From positions 1 to 46,577 of IMG/VR virus record IMGVR_UViG_3300031840_000709: a DNA stretch of 46,577 bases; one strand, written 5' to 3'. Below the pieces are notes generated by a model. That model was given only the letters and a program-made list of their open reading frames with translations, searched no databases and was not told the origin of the DNA. A program made the translations under genes and the position numbers. Positions 1-7,007 of this stretch are shown here, piece by piece; position 1 is the first letter of the stretch; every line of letters begins with the position of its first letter. Source of the stretch: a virus.

Positions 1-456
1 GTCGAGCTTGAGGTGTGCCGCGATGGCCTCGGGGCTGGCGTCAGGGCCAAGGGCCTTCTGGGCTTTCTGGAGGCTAGCCCAGAGCTTTTTAGACGTGCGC
101 GAGCCGCAGTGGAGCAGGCCAGCGTTGGCCTGGACGTGCTCCTGACACTTGGCGCGCATCCACTGCTGGGCGTAGGTGGTGAAGCTGGCACGGCTGCCAA
201 CCTCGTACTTGCCAGCAGCGTAGACGATGCCCTCGCATGCCTGCGCGAGCAGGTCATCGAAGGTCACGCCGTTGCGAACGTGCTGCTTGGCGACCTTGTG
301 GGCGAGGCGCACGTTGGCGCTCACGAGGTCATGCGTCGCCTGTGCGCGCTCGTCATCGGTGGCGGACGCGTCTTGTGCGACGGTGACGCGAGCAATCTGC
401 TCGGACTTGCTGAGGATGATGGCGGTAGAGGCGAGGGTCGTGAGAAGGGTCGTCAT
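1..456 (-). CDS. RNA polymerase sigma-70 type factor, N-terminal part (cut by window edge)
   Basis: The first 152 residues are visible and the 3' end lies beyond base 1. Translation from the ATG at 456 gives a sigma-70 region 2 signature: SANVRLAHKVAKQH, then TFDDLLAQACEGIVYAAGKY (the region 2.2 'DLxQxGxxGLxxA' pattern), then SFTTYAQQWMRAKCQEHV (the region 2.3-2.4 'FSTYAxxWIRxxI' pattern). A segment resembling the start of region 3 follows (GPDASPEAIAAHL). The ATG has a GGAG ribosome site 8 bases upstream. Sigma factors bind core RNA polymerase and select promoters, so a phage copy most likely redirects host polymerase. Region 4 cannot be seen here. The DNA is GC-rich, with C- or G-ending codons. 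Confidence 0.85.
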   Translation of the reverse strand, partial: MTTLLTTLASTAIILSKSEQIARVTVAQDASATDDERAQATHDLVSANVRLAHKVAKQHVRNGVTFDDLLAQACEGIVYAAGKYEVGSRASFTTYAQQWMRAKCQEHVQANAGLLHCGSRTSKKLWASLQKAQKALGPDASPEAIAAHLKLD

Positions 457-627
457 GTTGGAATCTCCGGGTGTTGTTGACGTTGCCCCTATATATATTG
501 CAGGATGCGTGCCAACTTTTGCGTTCTAATGATTTCGCGGGGTTAGGGGTTTTAGGTTCTGGAAATCATGCATTTTTTTCATAATCTCCGCTACTTTTTG
601 CATGGCATGCGGTACAGCGTTTAGGCT

Positions 628-819
628 CTAACCATGCAAATCTTGCGTGGTGGCCTTCCTGATGCGCTCGCGGCGTTCGCAGCCTTTGCATACGTGGAGG
701 ACCGGCACGCCCATGTGATGGTAAACGTTGACCTTTCGGCGCTGGCCGGGAGTGACGCAGTATTCTTCACTGTCACACGTCCCGATGGTGACGCGGGGGG
801 ACAGGTCATCAGGATGCAT
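628..819 (-). CDS. Small protein with two Cys pairs
   Basis: A 63-aa protein that I do not recognise. It has four cysteines (about residues 15, 21, 44 and 47), the last two as a CKGC pair followed by a basic stretch (ERRERIRKAT). This could be a small zinc-binding fold, which is inference. The ATG at 819 lies inside the last codons of the upstream gene (11-bp overlap), consistent with translational coupling. A longer reading frame extends upstream but would overlap that gene by about 100 bp. Confidence 0.6.
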   Translation of the reverse strand: MHPDDLSPRVTIGTCDSEEYCVTPGQRRKVNVYHHMGVPVLHVCKGCERRERIRKATTQDLHG

Positions 820-1099
820 TGCGGGCCTCGTGCTGGTCAATGGCGGCGTCCAAGTGGTTGATGATGCTCTGCGCGCGCTGTCGCACACGGTCCCAACGGT
901 CCAGGGCGCGAACAACCATCGCCTCGGAGGTCAGGACACCATCGCGGTGTTTCTTCTGGATGTCGCCCATCTTGCTCTCGGCGTCCATCACCACGCGGGT
1001 CAGCGCGTTGTCGATGTGGTCAATCTCTGCCAGGGTCAGGATGACGTTGACCCCTTGGGTCAGCGTGGGGTTGTCATCGTGCGAGAGGTCAAAGCTCAT
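809..1099 (-). CDS. Hypothetical protein, helical, first gene of a two-gene unit
   Basis: A 96-aa acidic and probably mostly helical protein of unknown function (LAEIDHIDNALTRVV, then RALDRWDRVRQRAQSIINHL). The ATG at 1099 was chosen because AAAGGAG lies 8-13 bases upstream and a promoter lies at 1131-1158. A longer in-frame extension would run through that promoter. It is followed with an 11-bp overlap by the small Cys-rich gene. Confidence 0.7.
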   Translation of the reverse strand: MSFDLSHDDNPTLTQGVNVILTLAEIDHIDNALTRVVMDAESKMGDIQKKHRDGVLTSEAMVVRALDRWDRVRQRAQSIINHLDAAIDQHEARNAS

Positions 1100-1130
1100 T
1101 CTGTCGGGCTCCTTTGCCGGGTACATATAT

Positions 1131-1158
1131 AAGATAGGAACGGAATGAGCGCAGACAA
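1131..1158 (-). promoter_or_regulatory. Promoter, 16-bp spacer
   Basis: Minus-strand TTGTCT-N16-TATCTT with GTTCC directly before the -10. It lies about 32 bp upstream of the ATG at 1099. The -35 is less typical than in most other copies. Confidence 0.6.
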
Positions 1159-1188
1159 GGGGGGGTAAGTGAAAAAAATAACTTTTTT

Positions 1189-1401
1189 CTAACCCCTCGA
1201 AATTACTGCCAAAGTTTTGACTGGATGCCATTGTTCCCACGATCCGATCAGACCCTCGACTTGCGCGTCGTACCACTGGACCAGACACCAGCCGGTAGGC
1301 GTGTCGACCTTGACCACCAAACCAGGATCTTCATGCGCGCCCACCTCGTCTAGACGAACGATGTCACCAGGACGAGCTAGCTGGTCTGTGGGCCTAGACA
1401 T
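1189..1401 (-). CDS. VGDLV-family small protein (PGDIVRL variant)
   Basis: A 70-aa protein with the family core near its N terminus (RPGDIVRLDEVG), then PGLVVKVD, then WCLVQWYDAQVEG. That alternation of beta strands, with a central V-x-W strand, recurs in more than 20 small proteins of this window and suggests an SH3/KOW-like barrel. Function is unknown. The ATG overlaps the end of the upstream gene by 8 bp. Confidence 0.7.
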   Translation of the reverse strand: MSRPTDQLARPGDIVRLDEVGAHEDPGLVVKVDTPTGWCLVQWYDAQVEGLIGSWEQWHPVKTLAVISRG

Positions 1402-1693
1402 TGACGCTCTTCTGACGGTCGAGCCAGGTCAGCGCTCGGCTCTTGGCGTCTCCACCCTCGAAGATGGCCGCGCCAGAGAGCGGGTTCTCATAGGCGTCGA
1501 AATGGCCACAGATGTAGCGGTCATTGGACCGGGCGATCGCAACCTGGGTGCCGTTGGGCAGCCAAGCATGGCAGAAGACTTTGTGCGGCATGTTGCTCGC
1601 GGTGACACGAATCTGGCCGATGCGCGGGCGTCCCTCGTTACGGGCAGCGCGCTTGTGAGTACCTCGAATCTTTACCTTCTGATTCTTTCGCAT
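1394..1693 (-). CDS. Hypothetical basic protein
   Basis: A 99-aa protein with a strongly basic N terminus (MRKNQKVKIRGTHKRAARNE), then predicted beta strands (GQIRVTAS, VFCHAWLPNG). It is not recognised. The basic tail could bind nucleic acid, which is inference. A GGAGAAAGG ribosome site sits just before the ATG, and a promoter lies at 1725-1752. It is first in a unit with the VGDLV-type gene that it overlaps. Confidence 0.65.
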   Translation of the reverse strand: MRKNQKVKIRGTHKRAARNEGRPRIGQIRVTASNMPHKVFCHAWLPNGTQVAIARSNDRYICGHFDAYENPLSGAAIFEGGDAKSRALTWLDRQKSVNV

Positions 1694-1724
1694 TTGTCCT
1701 TTCTCCTATTCCGTGGACATATAT

Positions 1725-1752
1725 AACATAAGCACGCTTACGTGCGAGTAAA
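1725..1752 (-). promoter_or_regulatory. Promoter, 16-bp spacer
   Basis: TTTACT-N16-TATGTT on the minus strand, with GTGCT before the -10. It drives the gene starting at 1693. Confidence 0.7.
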
Positions 1753-1772
1753 GGGGCGTGAGTAAAAAACTG

Positions 1773-1845
1773 TGAGACGGGAGGGGCTCGAACCCTCGAC
1801 CTGCGGGTTAAAAGCCCGATGCTCTACCAACTGAGCTACCGTCCC
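1773..1845 (-). tRNA. tRNA-Lys (anticodon UUU)
   Basis: Full cloverleaf on the minus strand: acceptor GGGACGG paired with CCGTCTC (one G-U), D-arm GCTC/GAGC, anticodon loop CTTTTAA (anticodon TTT), T-arm GAGGG-TTCGAGC-CCCTC. The 3' CCA is not encoded. Confidence 0.95.
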
Positions 1846-1867
1846 ACGTACGGGCGCGAGCAAAAAA

Positions 1868-2056
1868 CTATGGTCGCGACAGGACTTTGACGCGCTCTAT
1901 TGGCGCGTGATGGGTTACGTCATCGCCAACTTGAACCACGTAGGCATCAGCCATCGTTGCCCATGAGTAGATGCGGCCCACGACCACACCGATGTCATTG
2001 TTGAAGTAAGCTCCTCGGAGCTGTACAAGGTCGCCAACTAGGGGTCGTTGTTCCAT
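1868..2056 (-). CDS. VGDLV-family small protein
   Basis: A 62-aa protein starting MEQRPLVGDLVQLRGAYF, then IGVVVGRIY and AYVVQVGDD, ending IERVKVLSRP. It shows the canonical family layout: VGDLV in the first ten residues, a G-V-V strand around 20-25, a V-x-V strand around 45, and a hydrophobic C-terminal strand. The ATG at 2056 has GGAGGATAAG immediately upstream. It sits 4 bp after the end of the gene at 2061. Confidence 0.75.
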   Translation of the reverse strand: MEQRPLVGDLVQLRGAYFNNDIGVVVGRIYSWATMADAYVVQVGDDVTHHAPIERVKVLSRP

Positions 2057-2060
2057 GTTC

Positions 2061-2285
2061 TTATCCTCCACAGCTATCGGGGTGGGTCCAGTTCTCGTAC
2101 TGCCAGTCAGAGATCTCCCTGTCTTTGCAGAGGCCGTCGGTCCAGTTATTCCACGTCTCGCGTCGAGCAACCTCGTCGGGTCGACCGTCCTGCTCGTACT
2201 CTTCAACCACGATGGGCAGGATGCAGTTGTCAAAGATTTCGATGGCCTCGTCTCGGGTCATCACGGTGCGAAGGTTGCTCGCCAT
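2061..2285 (-). CDS. Hypothetical acidic protein
   Basis: A 74-aa acidic protein (TRDEAIEIFDNCILPIVVEE, a WNNWTDG segment, and a C-terminal WTHPDSCGG). Function unknown. The ATG at 2285 is preferred over a GTG nine bases earlier because GGAG then falls at the normal 8-base spacing. A promoter lies at 2316-2343. Confidence 0.65.
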   Translation of the reverse strand: MASNLRTVMTRDEAIEIFDNCILPIVVEEYEQDGRPDEVARRETWNNWTDGLCKDREISDWQYENWTHPDSCGG

Positions 2286-2315
2286 GTTGTCCACTCCTTT
2301 GCTGGGGACATATGA

Positions 2316-2343
2316 AACATAGGGACGGATCGAGGGGAGTAAA
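2316..2343 (-). promoter_or_regulatory. Promoter, 16-bp spacer
   Basis: TTTACT-N16-TATGTT with GTCCC before the -10. It is upstream of the gene starting at 2285. Confidence 0.7.
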
Positions 2344-2346
2344 CCC

Positions 2347-2529
2347 CTAGTCTGTCATTTTTTGAAGTTTCTCGTGGATTGCTTCCAAGTCCTCGTAAGG
2401 ACAGTAGTTCTCGTCACCGAGTTTGTCCATAACCTCATCAATCTCGTGACAAACCTTCGCAATCTGGACCTTCTTCGAGTTCAGTTTGGTGATTGGCGAG
2501 TCGATGGTGCTGTAAGTGGCGTTAATCAT
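2347..2529 (-). CDS. Hypothetical coiled-coil small protein
   Basis: A 60-aa protein with heptad-like hydrophobic spacing (ITKLNSKKVQIAKVCHEIDE, then LEAIHEKLQKM), so probably a short coiled coil. Function unknown. The start overlaps the previous stop as TAATG, a typical coupling arrangement. Confidence 0.65.
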   Translation of the reverse strand: MINATYSTIDSPITKLNSKKVQIAKVCHEIDEVMDKLGDENYCPYEDLEAIHEKLQKMTD

Positions 2530-2717
2530 TAGAACTGTACCTCTACCGAGTCAGGGGTTGCGTAGCTGTCACACGCGCCGACGAAGCGGCTGATGTCGAA
2601 GCGGGGGTTCTCGGCCTTCAGCTTCAGAGCGAAGTCCATCGCCACTGCGTGGCGAACCTTGGGGTCGTCGATGTTCTTGACAACGTCGGCAATCATTTGA
2701 AAGTGCTTGCGGGTCAT
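2529..2717 (-). CDS. Hypothetical small helical protein
   Basis: A 62-aa protein starting MTRKHFQMIADVVKNI. Charged helices (KVRHAVAMDFALKLKAENPR) precede a short acidic tail. No family recognised. The start was chosen from GAGGAGAAG upstream and the promoter at 2746-2773. It forms a two-gene unit with the coiled-coil protein. Confidence 0.65.
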   Translation of the reverse strand: MTRKHFQMIADVVKNIDDPKVRHAVAMDFALKLKAENPRFDISRFVGACDSYATPDSVEVQF

Positions 2718-2745
2718 GTCCTTCTCCTCTGCTGGGGACATATTG

Positions 2746-2773
2746 AATATAGGCACAGCTGAGTGAGAGTAAA
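2746..2773 (-). promoter_or_regulatory. Promoter, 16-bp spacer
   Basis: TTTACT-N16-TATATT, GTGCC before the -10. It is upstream of the gene starting at 2717. Confidence 0.7.
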
Positions 2774-2807
2774 CACTCAACCGTGAAAAAATCGTAACCC
2801 TTTGAAA

Positions 2808-2972
2808 TTAAAGGTCAATTGTGATGACGCGATTGTTCTCGGGCTCGTACACGGGACGCGCGTCGTTGGTAGCCGTGGGCCATGGGCCTCGCGTGGCGTT
2901 CGTCGGAGTCGATGAGCGCGGGTTCGGAGGGTTTGCGGCGATGGGGCGAGGTGCGTGAAGATAGAGATACAT
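2808..2972 (-). CDS. Hypothetical Pro/Asn-rich small protein
   Basis: A 54-aa reading frame starting MYLYLHAPRPIAANPPNPRS and ending NNRVITIDL. It is low-complexity in the middle (Pro, Thr, Asn, Arg) and probably disordered. CAGGAGCAATC precedes the ATG and a promoter lies at 2999-3027, which together support a real gene. Function unknown. Confidence 0.55.
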   Translation of the reverse strand: MYLYLHAPRPIAANPPNPRSSTPTNATRGPWPTATNDARPVYEPENNRVITIDL

Positions 2973-2998
2973 GATTGCTCCTGTTTGGGTTGACTTAT

Positions 2999-3027
2999 TA
3001 CATAGTAACGAGAAACCCGAAAGTAAA
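2999..3027 (-). promoter_or_regulatory. Promoter, 17-bp spacer
   Basis: TTTACT-N17-TATGTA, GTTAC before the -10. It serves the 54-aa gene that starts at 2972. Its -35 lies just downstream of the VWA gene's stop. Confidence 0.6.
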
Positions 3028-3029
3028 CA

Positions 3030-4304
3030 TTATTCGTCGATTGCGACGATTCTTTCGTTGGTCTGGAAATAAGGGCGCTTCGCGCATCGCGTTGTTGTCA
3101 TCCACATGCGCTGACACTTGCTAGCTTTGGGCTTGGGTGCTTCCATGTCTGTCAAGATGATGTGCCCGTCGAACTTGCGCGCGTTGACATAGTCAGTGGG
3201 CGCGTTGAAGCACGTGCCGCCGTACATGTAGCGCTTCTGTGGGTGCGTCTGTCCCTTCTTCCACTCGAAGACGTTGGACTCTGACACTTGAGTATCGAAC
3301 GGCACAACCGTGAACGTGGCGATGTCCGCTAGCTTGTTCAGTTCTGCGTAGAAAGCCGCGAGCATAGAATCGGACACCGAACCTGACTGGTCGATGCTGA
3401 CCGCAATATTGGCGGTGCGGTTGACCTTGCGCCCTGGGTGGACATAGGCGTAGCGACGATTGAGGCGCTTGGGGGTGCTGCGCTTGCTAGCACGCTGTGA
3501 GGTCTTGACAAAATAACGCATGACCTTGCGCCAGTCGACGGTCGAAGTGACACGCTCCATGATCTCCTTGCGACAAGAGGCCGAAACAGAACCCCAACCC
3601 TTGCTAGCAGACTCTTGCGCGGCGTCTTTCACCGCCTCCTTCAATCGCTCCTTCGCGATGTCTACCGCTTGCTGGGCTGCTTCGTTCGCTTCGCCTTGGT
3701 TCCACTCATCGTGGGAATCAAATTGACCAGCAGCGTCAGGGTCAAACGTGCCAGACCCACCAGACCCACCAGACCCACCAGAACCATCGCCGCTGTCGCC
3801 ATCTTCTCCATTAGCATTGTTCTCCTGGTCCTCCATCTTCTGGAGGAGCTTGTCATAGTACCATTCGGCGGTCATGTCACCGGGCATGTCCTCGAACATC
3901 TTGCCGCCAGGGATACAACAGTTCTCGGGCAGGTTGGCTGCGCCGATGTGGTAGTTGATTGAGAGGTCAGCGGCGATGTTCCAGATCTTGAACTTCTGCC
4001 GCTGCTCTGGGGTTGGCTGCCCGTGCATGGCACCGGCTAGCTCGTCAGGCAGACGCCCGGTCACATGCTCAAAGACGAGGTGATAGAACTCGTGTACCAG
4101 CACGCCAGTGCGCTGCTCGTCAGTGAGCCCTGCAAAAAATGCAGGGTTGTAAATCATTTCAAAGTAGCCATGCTCGTCGACGCGGACACCAGCAGTAGGC
4201 ACTGCGGTGCTGGCCTTCTTCTCGATGCGACGCGAGAGCGCGGCGAAGAAGGGCTCTGCTTGAAGCAGGCGGAACACATGGTCATTGAGATTGAAGTCGG
4301 ACAT
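3030..4304 (-). CDS. VWA-domain protein with N-terminal HExxH metallopeptidase-like domain
   Basis: A 424-aa protein of the type that pairs with MoxR AAA ATPases (DUF2201-like). Residues 1-150 carry GVLVHEFYHLVFEH, an HExxH zinc motif at 71-75. A Gly/Ser linker (about 174-185) is encoded by a 9-bp tandem repeat. The C-terminal von Willebrand A domain has the MIDAS motif DQSGS at 305-309. By analogy with MoxR-VWA pairs, the ATPase encoded upstream probably remodels a target chosen by this protein. The start at 4304 was chosen from GGAGGACGCA upstream and the promoter at 4336-4363. The frame stays open further upstream, but that region contains the promoter. The 248-bp gap before it holds nothing else that I can support. 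Confidence 0.85.
   Translation of the reverse strand: MSDFNLNDHVFRLLQAEPFFAALSRRIEKKASTAVPTAGVRVDEHGYFEMIYNPAFFAGLTDEQRTGVLVHEFYHLVFEHVTGRLPDELAGAMHGQPTPEQRQKFKIWNIAADLSINYHIGAANLPENCCIPGGKMFEDMPGDMTAEWYYDKLLQKMEDQENNANGEDGDSGDGSGGSGGSGGSGTFDPDAAGQFDSHDEWNQGEANEAAQQAVDIAKERLKEAVKDAAQESASKGWGSVSASCRKEIMERVTSTVDWRKVMRYFVKTSQRASKRSTPKRLNRRYAYVHPGRKVNRTANIAVSIDQSGSVSDSMLAAFYAELNKLADIATFTVVPFDTQVSESNVFEWKKGQTHPQKRYMYGGTCFNAPTDYVNARKFDGHIILTDMEAPKPKASKCQRMWMTTTRCAKRPYFQTNERIVAIDE
3751..3786 (-). repeat. 9-bp tandem repeat encoding a Gly-Gly-Ser linker
   Basis: Four copies of a 9-bp unit (plus-strand CCAGACCCA, the last copy with one change) inside the VWA gene. They encode GSG/GGS repeats between the two domains. 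Copy number could vary by slippage. Confidence 0.85.
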
Positions 4305-4335
4305 TGCGTCCTCCGTCGTCATCGGGTACATAAGT

Positions 4336-4363
4336 AATGTAGGAACAGAACCTACGGAGTAAA
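4336..4363 (-). promoter_or_regulatory. Promoter, 16-bp spacer
   Basis: TTTACT-N16-TACATT, GTTCC before the -10. It is upstream of the VWA gene, so the VWA gene and the ATPase gene each have their own promoter. Confidence 0.7.
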
Positions 4364-4552
4364 GACAAAGTGAGCAGCGAGGGTCGTTTTCTAGCAGAGC
4401 GACCGTGCTATCCTGTTTTTTCCCTTTTATTGTCGTGCAGTTACAGGCAAACTGAGACTTACAATGTATTGGCTCCTCGTCGCTGCTCTGAGCCCTAGTC
4501 AATCTATAATATCGAGGCATCTAATGGCCATGCCTCCCTGCGCCTTCATGGG

Positions 4553-5608
4553 CTACTTGCCCGTGAGAATAGTCACCAGCTTGTTACCAACCGTCTCGCC
4601 GTTGTCGGCCTCGGTCTTGTGGAAGCGGGTAACGTTGTCCACGTTGCCGGTACCGAGAGCCTTCCAGAGCTTCATCACAGCCTCGGAGGGCAGTGACACG
4701 AAGTAGTTGGCAAGGTTCTTGCACTGGTCATCGTTCAGTTCATTGGCGAAGACCTCGCTGGCCTCCATCTTCTCGATGAGCGCGCAGTGCTCATTGATGT
4801 TGAAGCTAGTGGTCTTGTCGACTTGACCTTCGTCAAGGATCATCTCGACCGTAACCTGACGCTCATAGTTCTTCACGAAGTCGTTGAAGGACACCGCAGC
4901 CTCGAAGCCGACGAAGCCGGTAGCGAGGTGGAAGATGGCCGGGTTGTGGTCCTCGCCGAGCATGTCAGCGGACTCCAGGCAATCGTTCAGGCGCTTCCAG
5001 CTACGGCGCGAAGGGTAAACCTTGTTAGGCTCGAAGTCCTCGCCATGCTCCAGGTGAGAACGGTTCTGATTGATGAAGTCCCAGACAACATCGGCCACAT
5101 GACCCTTGGCCCAGTCGAGCCAGTCCTCGGTTGAAGGCTCGACGTCAAAGACGGTCCAGCGGTCAAGTTCTGCCGGGTCCATCTCGCCTACCTGATACTG
5201 TGACCCGTGCTCGCCACCGTTGACGGCAGCGATAACGACGGTATCGGGGTGGAGGTGGTTGCCGAAGATCTTGCGAGAGTCGGTCAACTCGAAGATACCC
5301 TGACGGACCTCGGGAATGGCGCGATCGACCTCATCGAGAAAGAGCAGCACAGCGCGCTTACACGAGTCGTCCAGCCAGTCAGGCGGGCAGAAGCTAGTCA
5401 CGTCGCCATCGGTGCGAGGCAGACCAACGAGATCGCCCTCGGTCATTTGTGACGCGCGGCGCTCGACGACGGGGAGACCCATGTCGTTGGCAATCTGGTA
5501 GACAAGCTCGGACTTGCCGACACCGTGACGACCACGGAGCATGAGGGGCTTACGCACATTGAGAACGTGCGGGGCGATGGAAACAAAAGTCTTGAAATCG
5601 ATAGCCAT
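4553..5608 (-). CDS. MoxR-type AAA+ ATPase
   Basis: A 351-aa ATPase. Walker A is GRHGVGKS (residues 26-33) and Walker B is LLFLDEVD (88-95). A sensor-like AAVNGGEHGSQYQVGEMDPA segment and DRW follow, as in MoxR/CbbQ proteins. It lies directly upstream of the VWA gene, the conserved MoxR-VWA arrangement of chaperone-like pairs that remodel or activate other proteins. GGAGTAACTATC precedes the ATG, with a promoter at 5652-5679. The ATPase and VWA assignments are clear, but the target in this phage is unknown. Confidence 0.9.
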   Translation of the reverse strand: MAIDFKTFVSIAPHVLNVRKPLMLRGRHGVGKSELVYQIANDMGLPVVERRASQMTEGDLVGLPRTDGDVTSFCPPDWLDDSCKRAVLLFLDEVDRAIPEVRQGIFELTDSRKIFGNHLHPDTVVIAAVNGGEHGSQYQVGEMDPAELDRWTVFDVEPSTEDWLDWAKGHVADVVWDFINQNRSHLEHGEDFEPNKVYPSRRSWKRLNDCLESADMLGEDHNPAIFHLATGFVGFEAAVSFNDFVKNYERQVTVEMILDEGQVDKTTSFNINEHCALIEKMEASEVFANELNDDQCKNLANYFVSLPSEAVMKLWKALGTGNVDNVTRFHKTEADNGETVGNKLVTILTGK

Positions 5609-5651
5609 GATAGTTACTCCGTCAGTGGCATGGTGTCATCGTTACATATGA

Positions 5652-5679
5652 AACATAGGAACCAGCCTATGTTAGTAAA
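5652..5679 (-). promoter_or_regulatory. Promoter, 16-bp spacer
   Basis: TTTACT-N16-TATGTT, GTTCC before the -10. It is upstream of the AAA ATPase gene. Confidence 0.7.
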
Positions 5680-5684
5680 TAGTT

Positions 5685-6347
5685 TTATCGCTTCTTTTTA
5701 AGATAGCGTTCCTGGGTTGTGAAGGGCTCCACGCAACCCACCGGAAGTACAGTGTATTCACGTGTTCCCTTGGTCGCGCTGACGTGTTCGGTCTGGCAAT
5801 CTAGCACGATTGCATCCTGACCCCTGTAACGCCATGCGGTACCGCCTACGCTCTTGGAGTCGCGGACAGTGACCATAGAGCCAACCTCATAGAGCGCGTC
5901 GGTCGCGGCGTTAGCTCGCGCGCGCTGGACGTACTTGTTCTCAACCATCTTGCGGTAGAGCTTCTCGGTCGGTATGTAGTTGGAATCATTAAGGATCCTG
6001 TCTAGGCAGCCAGAGAAGTAAGGCGGGTTAGCCTTGTAGTACCTGGCAGCGAAGAGGAGCGCGGCGCGCTTCTCCTCATTCCAGCTACTGTTCCACGCCT
6101 CGCGCGCGGCGATGTTGGCAGGGTCCAGACGGCTCTCAATGTTCTGGTACAGCCCGTGCTGCTTTGCCGTCAGGCGTCCCCACTTCTTCGCGGACTCCAG
6201 AATCGAGCCGATGAATTTACGCTCCCAGTCGGTCATGGAGGTTGCGCCGCGAGCAGCAGTCTTCTCGATGCGAGCAACCAATTCCGGGTTGTCCTGCTTC
6301 TTTGGGCGCGCTCGATAACTTCTGTTGCCGTAGTATCGGTAGCTCAT
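5685..6347 (-). CDS. Two-domain protein with C-terminal VGDLV-like module
   Basis: A 220-aa protein. Residues 1-150 are basic and helical and not recognised (GATSMTDWERKFIGSILESA, KWGRLTAKQHGLYQNIE). This pattern suggests a phage protein that tests for processing or nucleic-acid binding, but I cannot name it. From about residue 152 it switches to YEVGSMVTVRDSKSVGG, then AIVLDCQTE and EYTVLPVGCVEPF, the strand pattern of the small VGDLV proteins. It therefore looks like a fusion of that barrel to another domain. GGAGAAGCC precedes the ATG and a promoter lies at 6377-6405. Confidence 0.7.
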   Translation of the reverse strand: MSYRYYGNRSYRARPKKQDNPELVARIEKTAARGATSMTDWERKFIGSILESAKKWGRLTAKQHGLYQNIESRLDPANIAAREAWNSSWNEEKRAALLFAARYYKANPPYFSGCLDRILNDSNYIPTEKLYRKMVENKYVQRARANAATDALYEVGSMVTVRDSKSVGGTAWRYRGQDAIVLDCQTEHVSATKGTREYTVLPVGCVEPFTTQERYLKKKR

Positions 6348-6376
6348 GGCTTCTCCGTGTCTCGGGTTACGTGTAA

Positions 6377-6405
6377 ATTATAGGAACGAAATACCCACGA
6401 GTAAA
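6377..6405 (-). promoter_or_regulatory. Promoter, 17-bp spacer
   Basis: TTTACT-N17-TATAAT, GTTCC before the -10. It overlaps the 3' end of the small membrane-protein gene and serves the gene starting at 6347. Confidence 0.7.
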
Positions 6406-6467
6406 CCCATCATCATGGTAACAAACCAAATACCTTCTAACAGTTGGATTTTATTAGACTTTTTCAT
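6378..6467 (-). CDS. Very small single-membrane-span protein
   Basis: A 29-aa reading frame, MKKSNKIQLLEG followed by a hydrophobic run (IWFVTMMMGLLVGISFL) to the stop. A basic N terminus followed by one membrane segment is the usual layout of phage micro-membrane proteins. AGGAAGAGA precedes the ATG. It overlaps the end of the SWIM gene by 14 bp. Function unknown. Confidence 0.5.
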   Translation of the reverse strand: MKKSNKIQLLEGIWFVTMMMGLLVGISFL

Positions 6468-6771
6468 TCTCTTCCTCGATCCTTTTGGAGTGCTTGCACT
6501 TCTTGCGGAAGCCGAAACCAGGACAAGAGCACTTGTACTTGCCTCCGATCTTCGTCACCGTGTAGCGGTTACCGTTGGAACCCTCGACCATCCAGCGATC
6601 CTTCTGCGAGACTTTTAGCTGTGCGCTAGGGTCATGGACCATGTACAAGTGCAGCGTCTCCATCGTCGTATCCGGGGGGACTTCAACGCACACGCCGCCG
6701 ATGGCGTAGAGCTTGTCACCGTTGCGCCACAGTCCAGGGCGCATGGGTGCTTTGACTGGCCAATCAGGCAT
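6454..6771 (-). CDS. SWIM-type zinc-finger protein
   Basis: A 105-aa protein whose C terminus has KCSCPGFGFRKKCKHSKRIE, matching the CxCx(n)CxH SWIM zinc-finger pattern (usually DNA- or protein-binding). It is preceded by a strand-rich region with GNRYTVTKIGGKY. The ATG overlaps the upstream stop as TGATG. It is the last full-size gene of the VGDLV array operon, which may mean it works with those proteins (inference). Confidence 0.75.
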   Translation of the reverse strand: MPDWPVKAPMRPGLWRNGDKLYAIGGVCVEVPPDTTMETLHLYMVHDPSAQLKVSQKDRWMVEGSNGNRYTVTKIGGKYKCSCPGFGFRKKCKHSKRIEEENEKV

Positions 6772-7007
6772 CAAACGATCTCGTAATAGTTGGAGGGTGC
6801 CCAGTGCGTATGGTTAGGCTGCTCTGTCACTTCCCAGAGCTTGAGGCAGACCTCGTGTGTGTACAGTGGATTACCTCGGTACCACTCGTAGCCGATCGGC
6901 TCTGATACGTCCATCACCATGAAGACCTCTGGGCCTGGATGGTCAACGCTATACTTCACCGAGCGAACCAGATCGCCTACTTCAACTTTGTGGATCGGCT
7001 TCTGCAC
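6771..7007 (-). CDS. VGDLV-family small protein, GTG start
   Basis: A 78-aa protein, MQKPIHKVEVGDLVRSVKYS, then VFMVMDVSEPIG, ending in NYYEIV. The GTG at 7007 follows GGAGG by 9 bases. That ribosome site lies inside the last codons of the upstream paralog (26-bp overlap). This member has a five-residue longer N terminus than its array neighbours. Confidence 0.75.
   Translation of the reverse strand: MQKPIHKVEVGDLVRSVKYSVDHPGPEVFMVMDVSEPIGYEWYRGNPLYTHEVCLKLWEVTEQPNHTHWAPSNYYEIV

Noticed and set aside
13-529. Plus-strand frames of 155 and 100 codons at the left edge
   Set aside because: The minus strand here encodes a recognisable sigma region 2; the plus-strand products have no family features.
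526-603. A 25-codon minus-strand frame starting MQKVAEIMKK between the sigma gene and the next gene
   Set aside because: No ribosome site or clear promoter; too short to support.
4305-4520. In-frame 72-codon N-terminal extension of the VWA protein
   Set aside because: It would run across the promoter at 4336-4363 and adds a Cys-rich segment without family support, whereas GGAGGACGCA before 4304 explains the start.
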